Positions 42,671 to 51,577 of a stretch of DNA of 64,000 nt are shown in pieces. The stretch comes from Hymenobacter siberiensis (GTDB taxonomy: Bacteria > Bacteroidota > Bacteroidia > Cytophagales > Hymenobacteraceae). The first letter of the stretch is position 1; each line of letters starts with the position of its first letter. Under the pieces are notes generated by a model. That model worked only from the letters and a program-made list of their open reading frames with translations. It did no database searches and had not been told where the DNA came from. The DNA lies in the NCBI RefSeq assembly GCF_018967845.1, contig NZ_JAHLZZ010000001.1:1922001-1986000 (forward strand), given 5' to 3'. Both the position numbers and the translations under genes were made by a program.

Positions 42671-45088
42671 ATGAAAACGCTACTCCGCCTCCGCCTTTTT
42701 CTGCTGCTGCTCGTGCTGCCGGGGCTCGCCCAGCGCGCCGCTGCTCAGTCGGCCACCGCCACCGGTTCCATCCTCGATGCCGCCGGCCAGCCGCTGGCTT
42801 TCGCCACCGCCGTGCTGCTGCAATTGCCCGATTCCACCATTGCCAATTCCCAAACGACTACCGAACAGGGCGGCTATGCTTTCACCAGCATCAAGCCCGG
42901 CCGCTACTGCGTGAAGGCCCTGCTGATGAGCTATGCCAGCGCCCGTAGCGCCGCTTTCGTGGTGGGCAAAGAAGCCGTGACCGTACCCGCCCTGCGCCTG
43001 GCCCCCGCCGCCACCGCCCTGCAGGAAGTGACCGTAACCGGCACCACGCCCATACTGGAGCTGCACGCCGACCGTACCGTGCTGAACGTGGAGCGCCTGA
43101 ACACGGCCGGCGAAACCGCCCTCGAAATCCTGAAAAAAGCTCCCGGCGTGACGCTGGACAAGGACGACAACATCGTGTATCGGGGCAGTACCGGCGTGAA
43201 CGTGCTCATCGATGGCAAGCTGACCTACATGAGTGGCGCGGCCCTGAGCAATTACCTGAAGTCGCTGCCCGCCTCGGCCATCAGCCAGATTGAGCTGCTG
43301 CCCAACCCGCCCGCTTCGCTGGACGCCGCCGGCACGGCCGGCGTGCTCAACATCAAGCTGCGCCGCAGCCAGCGCCCGGGCCTGAGCGGCACCTACAACC
43401 TGGGCCTGGGCCAGGGCCGCTACGAAAAAAGCTGGGCCGGCACCAACCTGAGCTACAACGTGGGCAAGGTGCGCCTCTTCGCCCGCCTCGACGGCGGCCG
43501 CTACAACTCCTTCAACCGCCTTACCATGATTCGCACCATCCGCGACAGCCTCTTCAACCAGGAAAACGTGTGGCGGCCGCTCATGTACGCTGGCACCTAC
43601 GCCACCGGTGCCGACGTGGCCCTGACCGCCCGCCAGAGCATCGGTCTGCAGCTGCGCGGCGGCTTAACCATCACCGACGCCGTGCGCACCAGCAACTCGG
43701 TGACCACCGACGCGGCCGGCAACCCCGGCGGCCGCCGCCAGATGACCAACCCCGAAACCAGCAATAATAATAACCTGGCTCTGAACGGCTACTATCGCTT
43801 CGCCCTCGACAGCACCGGCCGCGAGCTGAGCGCCGACCTCGACTACGTGCACTACGCCAGCGCCAGCAACCAAAGCTTCCGCAACCTGGTGTTTGCGGCC
43901 GGCAGCGAAGAGGGCCGCCCGGCCGAGCAGCTGCGCAGCGCGGCCTCGTCCGAAACTACCATCCGGGCCGCCAAAATCGACTACGTGCACCCCTTCGCCG
44001 GCACCAAGTGGCGGGCCGAAACCGGCGCGAAAACCAGCTGGGTGACGTCGCGCAGCGCCATTCAGTTCGATAAGCTGGCTGGCAGCGAATGGCTGCTTGA
44101 TGCGCTGCGCACCAATCAGTTCCAGTACGACGAGCACATTTCGGCCGGCTACCTGAGCGTGAACACCAGCTATGGCCGGCTGGAACTGAAAGCGGGCCTG
44201 CGCGGCGAGCTAACCCAGACCAGCGGCCACTCGGCCACTACCGGCGAACAGGTTGACCGCCGCTACTTCCAGCTGTTCCCCAGCGCCTTCGCCAGCTACA
44301 AAATAACGGAGCAGGACCAGGTAAGCGCCTCCGTCAGCCGCCGCATCACCCGCCCCAACTACCAAAGCCTGAACCCCTTCCTCAACTACTCCGACTTCTA
44401 CACCGCCCAGCAGGGGAACCCTTTCCTGGCCCCCTCGCTCTCGCAGTCGTTCGTGTTCAACTACTTGCACAAAGACTTCCAAATCCTGAGCCTGAGCTAC
44501 CTGCACGAAACCAACTCGGTGAACCCTATAGTGACCCAGAACGACGTGACCAAGGTATCGACCAGCACTCCGCAGAACCTGGCCCAGGCCAGCACCCTCA
44601 CCCTGAGCTCGGGCGGCCACACCGATATCACGAAGTGGTGGGGCGTGGATAACCAGCTGAGCGGCAGCTATACGCAAGTGGCTACCCAGGTCGAAAACCA
44701 AGCGGTGCGCCTGGCCAGCTACAGCTGGGAAGCCAGTTCCAACCACACCTTCGTGCTGCCTCGCAGCTACAAGCTCACGGTGAGCGGCGAATACAGCTCG
44801 CCCGCCGTGCAGGGCCTCTACCAGGCTAAAGCCAGCGGCTCGGTAAACCTGGGCCTGAAAAAGCAAATCTGGGCCGAAAGAGCCAGCTTCAGCCTGCGCG
44901 TCAGCGACGTGTTCAACACCAGCCGTTTCCGCAGCACCCTCCAATACAACAACGTGAACCAGACCTGGAACAACCAGTGGGAAAGCCGCCGCCTGACCCT
45001 GGCCTTCACCTGCAAAATCGGCAGCGGCAAAACCCAGGCCCGCCACGCCGCCGCCAGCACCGAAGAAGAAGTCCGCGTAGGGAATTAG
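42671..45088 (+). CDS. TonB-dependent outer-membrane receptor (OMP beta-barrel family)
   Basis: An 805-residue protein with signal peptide MKTLLRLRLFLLLLVLPGLAQ. Residues about 25-110 are a carboxypeptidase-like regulatory domain (GSILDAAGQPLAFATAVLL, GGYAFTSIKPGRYCVKA). A plug domain follows (LEILKKAPGVTLDKDDNIVY, VLIDGKLTYM, IELLPNPPASLDAAGTAG). The rest is an outer-membrane barrel of the OMP_b-brl family. This family imports peptides, siderophores or other ligands with TonB energy. A TonB-type protein gene lies at 48528. It is divergent from the histidine kinase. The substrate is unknown. A short remnant of a TAGCGCGGAC repeat lies just after the stop codon. Confidence 0.88.
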   Translation: MKTLLRLRLFLLLLVLPGLAQRAAAQSATATGSILDAAGQPLAFATAVLLQLPDSTIANSQTTTEQGGYAFTSIKPGRYCVKALLMSYASARSAAFVVGKEAVTVPALRLAPAATALQEVTVTGTTPILELHADRTVLNVERLNTAGETALEILKKAPGVTLDKDDNIVYRGSTGVNVLIDGKLTYMSGAALSNYLKSLPASAISQIELLPNPPASLDAAGTAGVLNIKLRRSQRPGLSGTYNLGLGQGRYEKSWAGTNLSYNVGKVRLFARLDGGRYNSFNRLTMIRTIRDSLFNQENVWRPLMYAGTYATGADVALTARQSIGLQLRGGLTITDAVRTSNSVTTDAAGNPGGRRQMTNPETSNNNNLALNGYYRFALDSTGRELSADLDYVHYASASNQSFRNLVFAAGSEEGRPAEQLRSAASSETTIRAAKIDYVHPFAGTKWRAETGAKTSWVTSRSAIQFDKLAGSEWLLDALRTNQFQYDEHISAGYLSVNTSYGRLELKAGLRGELTQTSGHSATTGEQVDRRYFQLFPSAFASYKITEQDQVSASVSRRITRPNYQSLNPFLNYSDFYTAQQGNPFLAPSLSQSFVFNYLHKDFQILSLSYLHETNSVNPIVTQNDVTKVSTSTPQNLAQASTLTLSSGGHTDITKWWGVDNQLSGSYTQVATQVENQAVRLASYSWEASSNHTFVLPRSYKLTVSGEYSSPAVQGLYQAKASGSVNLGLKKQIWAERASFSLRVSDVFNTSRFRSTLQYNNVNQTWNNQWESRRLTLAFTCKIGSGKTQARHAAASTEEEVRVGN

Positions 45089-45100
45089 GGAGCAGCCCAG

Positions 45101-45120
45101 ACTTACAGCGTCCGCGCTAC
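45101..45120. repeat. Half TAGCGCGGAC repeat at the ureD stop codon
   Basis: The minus strand reads TGTAGCGCGGAC, the same end as in the ureC-ureF and ureF-ureG palindromes, and its TAG is the stop codon of ureD. The sequence then degenerates (GCTGTAAGTCTGGG). No right arm is found. Confidence 0.6.
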
Positions 45121-46022
45121 ATTTTCCTGCCCAACGGGTTCCATCCCAGCAAATCCTCGCTAGCCAGGGCCGCCAGCAGCGCATCGCAGAGCGGCTGCAA
45201 GGCCATGCGGCTGTGCGCGGCGGCCCGCAGCAGACACACATTCTCCCGCGCCCGCGTTACCGACACCACCACCTCCTGGCTGCTCAGCCGGAAGTGCGGC
45301 CCCGTGCCGCCCGGCATCTTCTGCCGCGCCAGCACCTCGGCTAAAACCTGAAAGCGCGCATCCTCCGGATTACCCACTAAAAAAACCGAGAAGAAGCTCT
45401 GATACCCGGCGAAGTTGGCCGGCGAGGCGGCTATGTTTTCCTCGGGTTGAAAGCCGAACCTATCCAGTAGCGCCAGCCGGCCGCCCACCCGCACCCGCAG
45501 CTCCGACTGAAAGGACGTGAAGGCAAATCGCTCGCCCTGGTCCATGCGGCCGGAGTGGAACCAGTCGACCAGCAACAGGAGCGCCGTGGGGGCCAGGTGC
45601 CACTCCTGCGTCTGGCGGTAGCGGCTGGCGGCCTGCGGCACCACCGGGTCGGGGAATACCACGGCCAGGGCGTCGTCGCCCAATTCGCCCACGGTGTGCT
45701 GCTTGGCCACGGCCCCATCAATGGAGCGGAAAACCCGGGTGCTGGCCTGGGTGCTCAGCACCAGCTGCGCCCCGGCCTGCACCGCCACCCGCAGCCAGAT
45801 AGCGTCGCCCGCCACCAGGCCGCCGCCGTAGCTGCTCAGCACTACATGGCAAAAGCTGCCGGGTGATGCGGGTTGCAGCAGCTTCAGCGGCTGCATGTTT
45901 TTGCAGGCAATGAGCCGCGTTTTGCCGCGCACCACGGCCGCCTCCAGCATGCTCCAGGGCGGGGTGGTGGGGGTGGGGGGCAGCGGTAGCAGGGCCGGAG
46001 AAACTTCGGGAACAGGCATCAT
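45117..46022 (-). CDS. ureD: Urease accessory protein UreD
   Basis: UreD forms the scaffold (UreD-UreF-UreG) on which nickel enters apo-urease. The 301-residue protein has VVLSSYGGGLVAGDAIWLRV near the N-terminus, the GG-x-x-GD-x-hydrophobic hallmark of the family, TQASTRVFRS soon after, and the PDPVVPQAASRYRQTQEWHL strand region. Length is normal. It is separated from the rest of the urease genes by about 6 kb holding the IS, the two-component pair and the receptor, and is read from the other strand, so it needs its own promoter. Its stop codon lies within a remnant of the urease-operon repeat, suggesting it was once part of that operon. Confidence 0.9.
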   Translation of the reverse strand: MMPVPEVSPALLPLPPTPTTPPWSMLEAAVVRGKTRLIACKNMQPLKLLQPASPGSFCHVVLSSYGGGLVAGDAIWLRVAVQAGAQLVLSTQASTRVFRSIDGAVAKQHTVGELGDDALAVVFPDPVVPQAASRYRQTQEWHLAPTALLLLVDWFHSGRMDQGERFAFTSFQSELRVRVGGRLALLDRFGFQPEENIAASPANFAGYQSFFSVFLVGNPEDARFQVLAEVLARQKMPGGTGPHFRLSSQEVVVSVTRARENVCLLRAAAHSRMALQPLCDALLAALASEDLLGWNPLGRKM

Positions 46023-46149
46023 GGGCCGCTAATTACGGGCCTGGCGCTGGTAAGCGGCCGGGGCCAGGGCTCCGGGCAATAGCGCCGGCCCCGGCCGCGT
46101 TTGAAAATAGCTGCGCGTCTGTATTTTCGGGCATTGCCGCGCTTCGTCT

Positions 46150-46899
46150 ATGCAGAATTATTACCACGTTTTGGGGGTTGGGGCCACGGCCACGGCCCGG
46201 GAAATTGAGCAGGGCTACCTGCGCCAGCGCACCCGGCTCCGGCAGCTGGCCGCCGACCCCGCCATGCGCGTCCGCCTCACCGAGGTAGAGGCCGGCTACG
46301 GCATTCTGGGCCACCCGCGCCGCCGCGTGGCCTACGATGTGCTGCTGGCCCAGGAGCCCGATATGCCCGCGCTGCCGCCCCACTACGCGGCCGCCGAGGC
46401 GCGCTGGTACCACCACGCCCGCCTGGCCCGCAGCCTGAATGTGGCGCTGCTGGCCTGCTGCCTGCTGCTGGGCCTCGACTGGGCGCTGCCGCTGCGCCAA
46501 TACCCCCACGAAACCGTGCAGAGCCGCTTCCCGGTATCGGTGCCGGCCGCACTTTCCGCCCCCGAGATGGCCTACCGCGTGCACACGGTGCACACCAGCT
46601 TCCGGTTGCCCAGCGCCATTGGCCACCGGGTGCGCATGGGCCAGGCCATCGCGGTGTGGCAAACGCCCCTACTAGGCATCGTGCAGCGCATCCGCGCACC
46701 CGGGTCGCCCGACGGCCCGGCTCCCTTCCGGCCCTACGGCGGCACCATCTACGGCACCTTTTTCCTGCTGCCGCTGCTGCTGGCCGCCGTGGCCGCCGTG
46801 GGCACCTGGCCCGGCCACTCGCCCGAAACCTACGTGAATACCGCCGCCGTCGGGGCCCTGCTCACCATTCTGACGCTCGTTATGCTGCTCTGTTTCTGA
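46150..46899 (+). CDS. J-domain-like membrane protein lacking HPD
   Basis: A 249-residue protein. Residues 3-66 resemble a J-domain (NYYHVLGVGATATAREIEQG, VEAGYGILGHPRRRVAYDVL), with the NYYxxLGV opening and the RRxxYD end. The His-Pro-Asp loop needed to stimulate DnaK ATPase is missing; the matching site reads RTRL. Three membrane helices are near 96-112, 202-218 and 231-249; the loop 118-195 is probably periplasmic. It may be a degenerate co-chaperone or a membrane scaffold using the J fold only. It is divergent from ureD, with no evidence of a link to urease. Confidence 0.65.
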   Translation: MQNYYHVLGVGATATAREIEQGYLRQRTRLRQLAADPAMRVRLTEVEAGYGILGHPRRRVAYDVLLAQEPDMPALPPHYAAAEARWYHHARLARSLNVALLACCLLLGLDWALPLRQYPHETVQSRFPVSVPAALSAPEMAYRVHTVHTSFRLPSAIGHRVRMGQAIAVWQTPLLGIVQRIRAPGSPDGPAPFRPYGGTIYGTFFLLPLLLAAVAAVGTWPGHSPETYVNTAAVGALLTILTLVMLLCF

Positions 46900-47025
46900 G
46901 GCCGAAAGCCAGTCGTCAAACCAGTCCTGCATATCAAATACCGAAGTAATCCGTAAGCACGAGCCTGGGGCTGCCCAACACCGCGCCCCGTTCTGTGTTC
47001 CATTCCTCACTAATTTCCTTCGTTC

Positions 47026-47529
47026 ATGGATATTACCACTGCCCGTTCCCAGGAACTCCTGTTTGATGCTGCCCGCCGCGGCGATGTGCCCGCCCTGCGC
47101 GACCTTCTGGCCACTGGCCTCACCATCGACTCGGCCAACCCCAAGGGCTTCACCCCACTCATTCTGGCGGCCTACGACAACCATCCCGACGCTACCACTT
47201 TTCTCCTCGATGCCGGGGCCAATCCCAACGCCCAGGACACCAGCGGCAATACCGCCCTGATGGGCGTCAGCTTCAAAGGCTACCCCGGCGTTGCCCAGCG
47301 GCTCATTGCCGCCGGGGCCGACCTCAACCTCCAGAACGGCAACGGCGGCACGGCCCTCATGTTTGCCACCATGTTTGGCCGCAACGAGCTGGTGCAGCTG
47401 CTGCTCGATGCCGGCGCCGACCGGACCATTGCCGATGCCCGAGGCCTCACCGCGCTGCACTTAGCTGGCCAGCAGGGCAACGAGCAAGCCTTGGCGCTGC
47501 TGGGCGGCGAAGAGCAGGCGGCGGAATAG
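47026..47529 (+). CDS. Ankyrin-repeat protein
   Basis: A 167-residue soluble protein, with four or five ankyrin repeats: LLFDAARRGDVPALRDLLATG, GFTPLILAAYDNHPDATTFLL, GNTALMGVSFKGYPGVAQRLI, GGTALMFATMFGRNELVQLLL and GLTALHLAGQQGNEQALALL. Each has the TPLxxAA-type turn. Ankyrin proteins bind other proteins; some bacterial ones protect catalase-like enzymes, but no catalase gene is next to this one. No signal peptide is present, so it acts in the cytoplasm. A 1-kb AT-rich gap follows. Confidence 0.85.
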   Translation: MDITTARSQELLFDAARRGDVPALRDLLATGLTIDSANPKGFTPLILAAYDNHPDATTFLLDAGANPNAQDTSGNTALMGVSFKGYPGVAQRLIAAGADLNLQNGNGGTALMFATMFGRNELVQLLLDAGADRTIADARGLTALHLAGQQGNEQALALLGGEEQAAE

Positions 47530-47680
47530 TCTCCCACCGAGTTTCTGGTAATTAGCGCGCTTCCAGCCGCAAACAAAGGCCCCGCATACATGCTCACCCG
47601 CGTGTTGGCGGGGCCTTCGTTTGCGCAACACCCTGCGCAATTTGTCAATCTAAAGTGCCTTTTAAGATAATACTTGGAAT

Positions 47681-47773
47681 AGAAGCTGTTTAGAAAGGCA
47701 CTCAAACGGTGATGCAGCGCGCAGCGCTGCATCACCGTTTGAGTGCCTTTTGTGACTTTCTAAACAACTCCAT
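47681..47773. repeat. Palindromic repeat with GAAGCTGTTTAGAAAG end (short form, copy 7)
   Basis: The ends AAGCTGTTTAGAAAG and CTTTCTAAACAACTCC match the outer ends of the longer copy at 57932-58082. The inside is shorter: CACTCAAACGGTGATGCAGC pairs with GCTGCATCACCGTTTGAGTG around a tiny loop. It looks like a deletion product of the long form. Confidence 0.8.
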
Positions 47774-48527
47774 AATGTAATTTTAATCATGACTTGATTT
47801 CAGTTGATATTATAAATATTTATTGAAAGACAATACTGCCCCGACAAAGTAGGGTCATTGCACCAAATGCGTAGTTAGCGTTTTCAGGTTGAGCTTAAAA
47901 AAACATGTGTCGATTTCTGAATCGGAAGGCCCTTTCCAGCGCCAGGATTCGGTGAAATGATTTACTGGCTGCTCAAATAGTTACAACAGCCTCCTCACAA
48001 CTCGCCTTGTTCAAAGCGTGTTATTGGTCAATGCGTTGTGAATATTAGCTCAACTATAGTAACGCTAACTGTGCAATTGGTGCAATGGCCCTGCCGACAA
48101 AGCTATGGGTTTGATTTGTGCATCATTTATGTTTAATTTGCATAAATGTAACGGCTGTTAGCAAACGGCTGGCCTTTGCCAGTACATTCCCACATTAATG
48201 TTAATGCGGGAAAAATGCTTATATGCACAAACAGACGATTTGCAACAATGCGTCTTGGGATGCTTTTCGGCCACTGCTGAATCTCGCGCATCAACCTAAC
48301 GCATTATTCCGCACAAGCTTTATTATAAAATAAGTAAGACGAGCAAACATTTGCTTTCTGTGAATTATTAAATATTTGCCCGGAAAAAATTAATAATTCA
48401 GGTTTATACTTGTTCCGCCTGCACAGTGGCTTTCCCTGCTGAAAACGATTGTGGCTTATCAAACCACTGGGTTTTACGCGTAACTACTTTGTGAATAACT
48501 AATTTCCTCTACCAAAATCCTGCCCAT
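47774..48527. other. AT-rich intergenic region containing a candidate MITE
   Basis: No gene was found on either strand. The stretch is much richer in A and T than the rest of the window. It holds a 244-bp candidate miniature transposon (47850-48093), a small palindrome CATTAATGTTAATG near 48193, and TATACTTG at 48405-48412, one base off a -7 promoter box and probably serving the TonB gene at 48528. Confidence 0.55.
47850..48093. mobile_element. Candidate MITE, 244 bp with 9-bp target duplication
   Basis: Terminal inverted repeats 47851-47882 and 48061-48092 agree at 28 of 32 positions (outer end AGGGTCATTGCACC against AGGGCCATTGCACC), with partial pairing further inward (AAGCTCAAC). The 9-base direct repeat CCGACAAAG lies one base outside both ends (47841-47849 and 48094-48102). 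It has no coding sequence. These are the marks of a non-autonomous element moved by a transposase encoded elsewhere. Confidence 0.7.
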
Positions 48528-49250
48528 ATGCTGCTCTCTATACTGTTTGTTGCTGCGCAATTGCTGGTTGCTGGCCCATCGGCTGCTTCGAAAACTACCC
48601 CAGGCTTGCCTACTGTTTTGGCGGCTTCCGCCGTGGCGGGCCGCGTTACTAACGAGGTCGGAATGCCGCTGCCGGGTGTGTTTGTGGCGGTGCAGGGCAC
48701 TCCCCAGGCCACGAGTACCAATGCCGCCGGCGATTTTCTGCTCACGCTCACCAGCGTAAAATCCGTCCTGCTGTTCAAATGCCAGGGCTACCGCGACCAG
48801 ACCATGGCCGTAGCCGCCGGCAACTCGCTGACCGTGAAAATGCAGTCGCTCACCAAAGCCGTGGCGCCGCCCACCGGCCCGGTGCCCGTAGCCGTCGAAG
48901 TAGAAGCCGAGGCTGCCAGCTCGGCCACGGTGCTTAAGTTTTCGGAAGTGCTGCCGGCTTACCCGGGCGGCGAGTCGGCCTACTATGCGTTTGTGCGCCA
49001 AACGGCCCATTTCCCCGAAGAAGCCCTCAAGCAAGGTCTGTCGGGCACGGTGTACGTGAGCTTTGTGGTGGACCAGCAGGGCCGCATCGTCGATGCGGAA
49101 GTGGCTAAAGGCTGCGGCCACGGCTTCGACGAAGAAGCCCTGCGCACAATCCGCCTCATGCCGTGGTGGACGCCCGGCCTGATGGGCGGCAAGCCCGTGC
49201 GCGTGGCCCGCACCATGTCGGTGCCCTTTGCCTTCCGCTCGCGCGACTAG
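48528..49250 (+). CDS. TonB C-terminal domain protein with carboxypeptidase-like regulatory domain
   Basis: A 240-residue exported protein. After a signal or anchor sequence (MLLSILFVAAQLLVAGPSAA), residues about 36-105 are a CarboxypepD_reg-like beta-sandwich (AVAGRVTNEVGMPLPGVFVA). Residues about 150-235 are a TonB C-terminal domain (GTVYVSFVVDQQGRIVDAEV, GFDEEALRTIRLMPWW), which contacts TonB boxes of outer-membrane receptors. The Pro-rich spacer of classical TonB is only a short linker here, so the protein may be too short to span the periplasm and could instead act as a soluble partner. No exbB/exbD genes are near. Confidence 0.85.
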   Translation: MLLSILFVAAQLLVAGPSAASKTTPGLPTVLAASAVAGRVTNEVGMPLPGVFVAVQGTPQATSTNAAGDFLLTLTSVKSVLLFKCQGYRDQTMAVAAGNSLTVKMQSLTKAVAPPTGPVPVAVEVEAEAASSATVLKFSEVLPAYPGGESAYYAFVRQTAHFPEEALKQGLSGTVYVSFVVDQQGRIVDAEVAKGCGHGFDEEALRTIRLMPWWTPGLMGGKPVRVARTMSVPFAFRSRD

Positions 49251-49259
49251 GTAGCGCAA

Positions 49260-49622
49260 TCAGGCCAGCAACAGGGCGGCCAGAGCTAGCAGCGCGGGCA
49301 CGGTTTGTACCAGCAGGATGCGCCCGTCGGCCGTGAGCGCGCCATATATGCCCGCCACGACCACGCAGCTCAAGAAGAATGCGCCCACGTTGCGGTGCCA
49401 GATTGGGTCCGCTATCAGCAGTGCCCAGATGAGGGCAGCCGCCAGAAACCCGTTGTAAAGACCTTGGTTGGCGGCAAGCACTTTGGTGGGTGCAAACAGT
49501 TCGGGCCGCAGGGACCGGAAGGTTTTGGGACCCCGGGTGGTCCAGGCAAACATCTCCAGCTACAGAATGTAGCCGTGAATGAGGGCCACCAGGCCGATGA
49601 GCAGTTAGCTGAGCAGGTGCAT
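49260..49622 (-). pseudogene. DUF1304 membrane protein gene with two in-frame stops
   Basis: From ATG 49622 the frame gives MHLLS, TAA (49605-49607), LLIGLVALIHGYIL, TAG (49560-49562), then LEMFAWTTRGPKTFRSL and on through VLAANQGLYNGFLAAALIWAL to the stop at 49260. The whole matches the DUF1304 family of four-helix membrane proteins, including the LEMF-W and NQGLYNGFLA motifs, and the total of about 120 codons is the family length. The TAG stands where these proteins usually carry an aromatic residue, often Trp. An ATG at 49553 could make a shortened protein of 97 residues, lacking the first helix. Family function is unknown. Confidence 0.8.
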
Positions 49623-49700
49623 GACAGCGCGATAAAAAAGGTGACGCCCCGGCCCGCTGCAACAGCCGGCCAGGGCGCATAAGGTAAGGCCCGCGCTGCG

Positions 49701-51296
49701 CTAGTGCTGCACCGTGACCATTTGCGTGGTGATTTTGCCCTGGGCCACTACCCGCAGCACGTACAGGCCATCGGGCAGGGCCGAGGTGTCGAACTGGATA
49801 TCGGCCGCGGCTGGCTGAATGGCACGGTTGGCTACCGGGGTGCCCAGGTGGTCATACAGCGTGGCCTGGCCGGCTGGGGTCTGGTTATCGAGCCGCAGGG
49901 TAAGCTGGTTTTGGGCGGGGTTGGGGAAGAGGTCGAGGGCGGGGGTACGGAAATCGTCATCGCACCCGCCTTGGCCTCGGAGGCGCCTGCCGTAGCGGGC
50001 CAGGTACCCTTGCGTTGTGGTACTGCTCCGGGCCAGCGCCCCAAAGTGGCAGCTGCCCGTGAAGGAGCCGGCCGTGTACACGTTGTTATCGTCATCGATG
50101 GCAATGCTGCCGCCGCCGCTGGTGCCGGGGCCGCCCACCAGCTCCTGCTGCTGCACGCGGCCATTGGCATTGAGGCGGGCCAGATAAGCCTGCGTGCCGG
50201 CGCTGCCCGTCACGAATACCTTCCGCGACTGCTGGTCGACGACAACGCCCTTCACCGAGGTGTTGATGGCCGTGGCCCAGTCCACGTCGCCGGTGGCATC
50301 GTAGCGGGCCACGTAGCCGGTGGGGACGGTGCTGGTGAGGGTGACGCCGTTGCCGAAATCGGCCGTGCCCAAAAAGTCGCCGCCGATGCAGGCGTCGCCC
50401 TGCTTATCGATGGCAATGGCGCCGCCCCAGTTGTTGCTGGGCACATATTTGCCCCATTGCACCTGCCCGGTGTCCGAGTCGAACAGCGCCAGGTAGTCGG
50501 AGTTGGGGCCAACGGGCAGCGACACGTTATCGAGCCGCCAGCCGCCGGCCGTGTAGCCGCTGAGGTAGCAGTGCCCGGCATTGTCCACGGCCACGCCCCG
50601 CGCAAAGCTCGAGCCCGAAGCCCCTTTCAGGCTGACCGGGGCTTTGGCCCACCGTATCTGCCCGTTGCGGTCGTAGCTCGCCAAAAAACCATCGCGGCGC
50701 CGTCCGCCAAGCACAATGGTATCGGCGGTTACGTATCCGCCCGTGACGTCGCCGCTGATGTAGCTGTTGCCGGCCCGGTCCACGGCCACACCCATGCCGT
50801 GGCTGGCCCCGTAGGCCCCTCCCTGGTTGCCGTGGGCTTGCTTCACCCAGCGCACGCGGCCATTGGCCCCGCACTTCACCAGCATTACGGAGTAGCCGAA
50901 ATTCTCGGCGATGGCGCCCACCGTCTGGCCACCGGGATACGTGATGGTGCCGTGTAGCCGGCCGCTGACGTAGGTGTTCCCGTCCTCGTCAACGGCAATG
51001 TCGGTGGTGTTGCTGCCTTCTTCGGCCCCCTCCAGCTTGGTCACGCGCAGCACCTGGCCCTGGGGATTGAGCTTGGCAATGTAGAGGCACCGGCCGGGCA
51101 GGCTGCTGCTGATGGTGGTGCCGCCCAGCTGTGCGGAGCCGCCCATGAAGCTACCCGTGACGTAGGCATTGCCGTCGGCATCGGCGGCCACGGCGGCCAC
51201 GCCGGCGGTGGCGGGCAGGGCGAAAGTCCAGGTATTGGGCTGGGCGCGCAGGGCAAAGCCGGCCAGCAGCAAACAGAGGATAAGCAGGTGTTTCAT
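49701..51296 (-). CDS. Secreted SBBP-repeat protein with type IX sorting domain
   Basis: A 531-residue protein with signal peptide MKHLLILCLLLAGFALRAQ. The body carries repeated SBBP-type beta-propeller units with motifs like DADGNAYVTGSFMGG, DEDGNTYVSGRLHG, DRAGNSYISGDVTGG, DNAGHCYLSGYTAGG and DDDNNVYTAGSFTGS. The last 75 residues (LDLFPNPAQNQLTLRLDN, then GLYVLRVVAQGKITTQMVTV) are a Por_Secre_tail type IX sorting domain, so it is exported and probably attached to the cell surface or released. The ligand is unknown. ATG 51296 is chosen for the signal peptide. Confidence 0.88.
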   Translation of the reverse strand: MKHLLILCLLLAGFALRAQPNTWTFALPATAGVAAVAADADGNAYVTGSFMGGSAQLGGTTISSSLPGRCLYIAKLNPQGQVLRVTKLEGAEEGSNTTDIAVDEDGNTYVSGRLHGTITYPGGQTVGAIAENFGYSVMLVKCGANGRVRWVKQAHGNQGGAYGASHGMGVAVDRAGNSYISGDVTGGYVTADTIVLGGRRRDGFLASYDRNGQIRWAKAPVSLKGASGSSFARGVAVDNAGHCYLSGYTAGGWRLDNVSLPVGPNSDYLALFDSDTGQVQWGKYVPSNNWGGAIAIDKQGDACIGGDFLGTADFGNGVTLTSTVPTGYVARYDATGDVDWATAINTSVKGVVVDQQSRKVFVTGSAGTQAYLARLNANGRVQQQELVGGPGTSGGGSIAIDDDNNVYTAGSFTGSCHFGALARSSTTTQGYLARYGRRLRGQGGCDDDFRTPALDLFPNPAQNQLTLRLDNQTPAGQATLYDHLGTPVANRAIQPAAADIQFDTSALPDGLYVLRVVAQGKITTQMVTVQH

Positions 51297-51508
51297 AGCA
51301 GTGAGCAATTAAAAGGTGGGAGAGTCAGGAAGGAGGACCGGGGCGGGCGGCCGGGCGCGACGCAAAGCCCCCGGCCCGGCCGGCGGCGCAGCATCGGCAA
51401 GTCGAAATGAGTAGTTTAAATATATACATTTAAATATTAATATTTATATTAAATGCGGGCAAGTTTTAATAACCGCCACCGTGTGCCGGGGGCGGCGGGG
51501 CACACAAA

Positions 51509-51536
51509 AAAGGCCCGCTTAATCCAGCGGGCCTTT
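51509..51536 (-). terminator. Intrinsic terminator downstream of mutB
   Basis: On the minus strand AAAGGCCCGCT pairs with AGCGGGCCTTT across a six-base loop, followed by a run of T (51505-51510 on the plus strand as A). It lies 42 bases after the mutB stop codon. Confidence 0.85.
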
Positions 51537-51577
51537 CAACTAAACTGGATTGACGCTAGCCAACCACGCTGGGGTAA

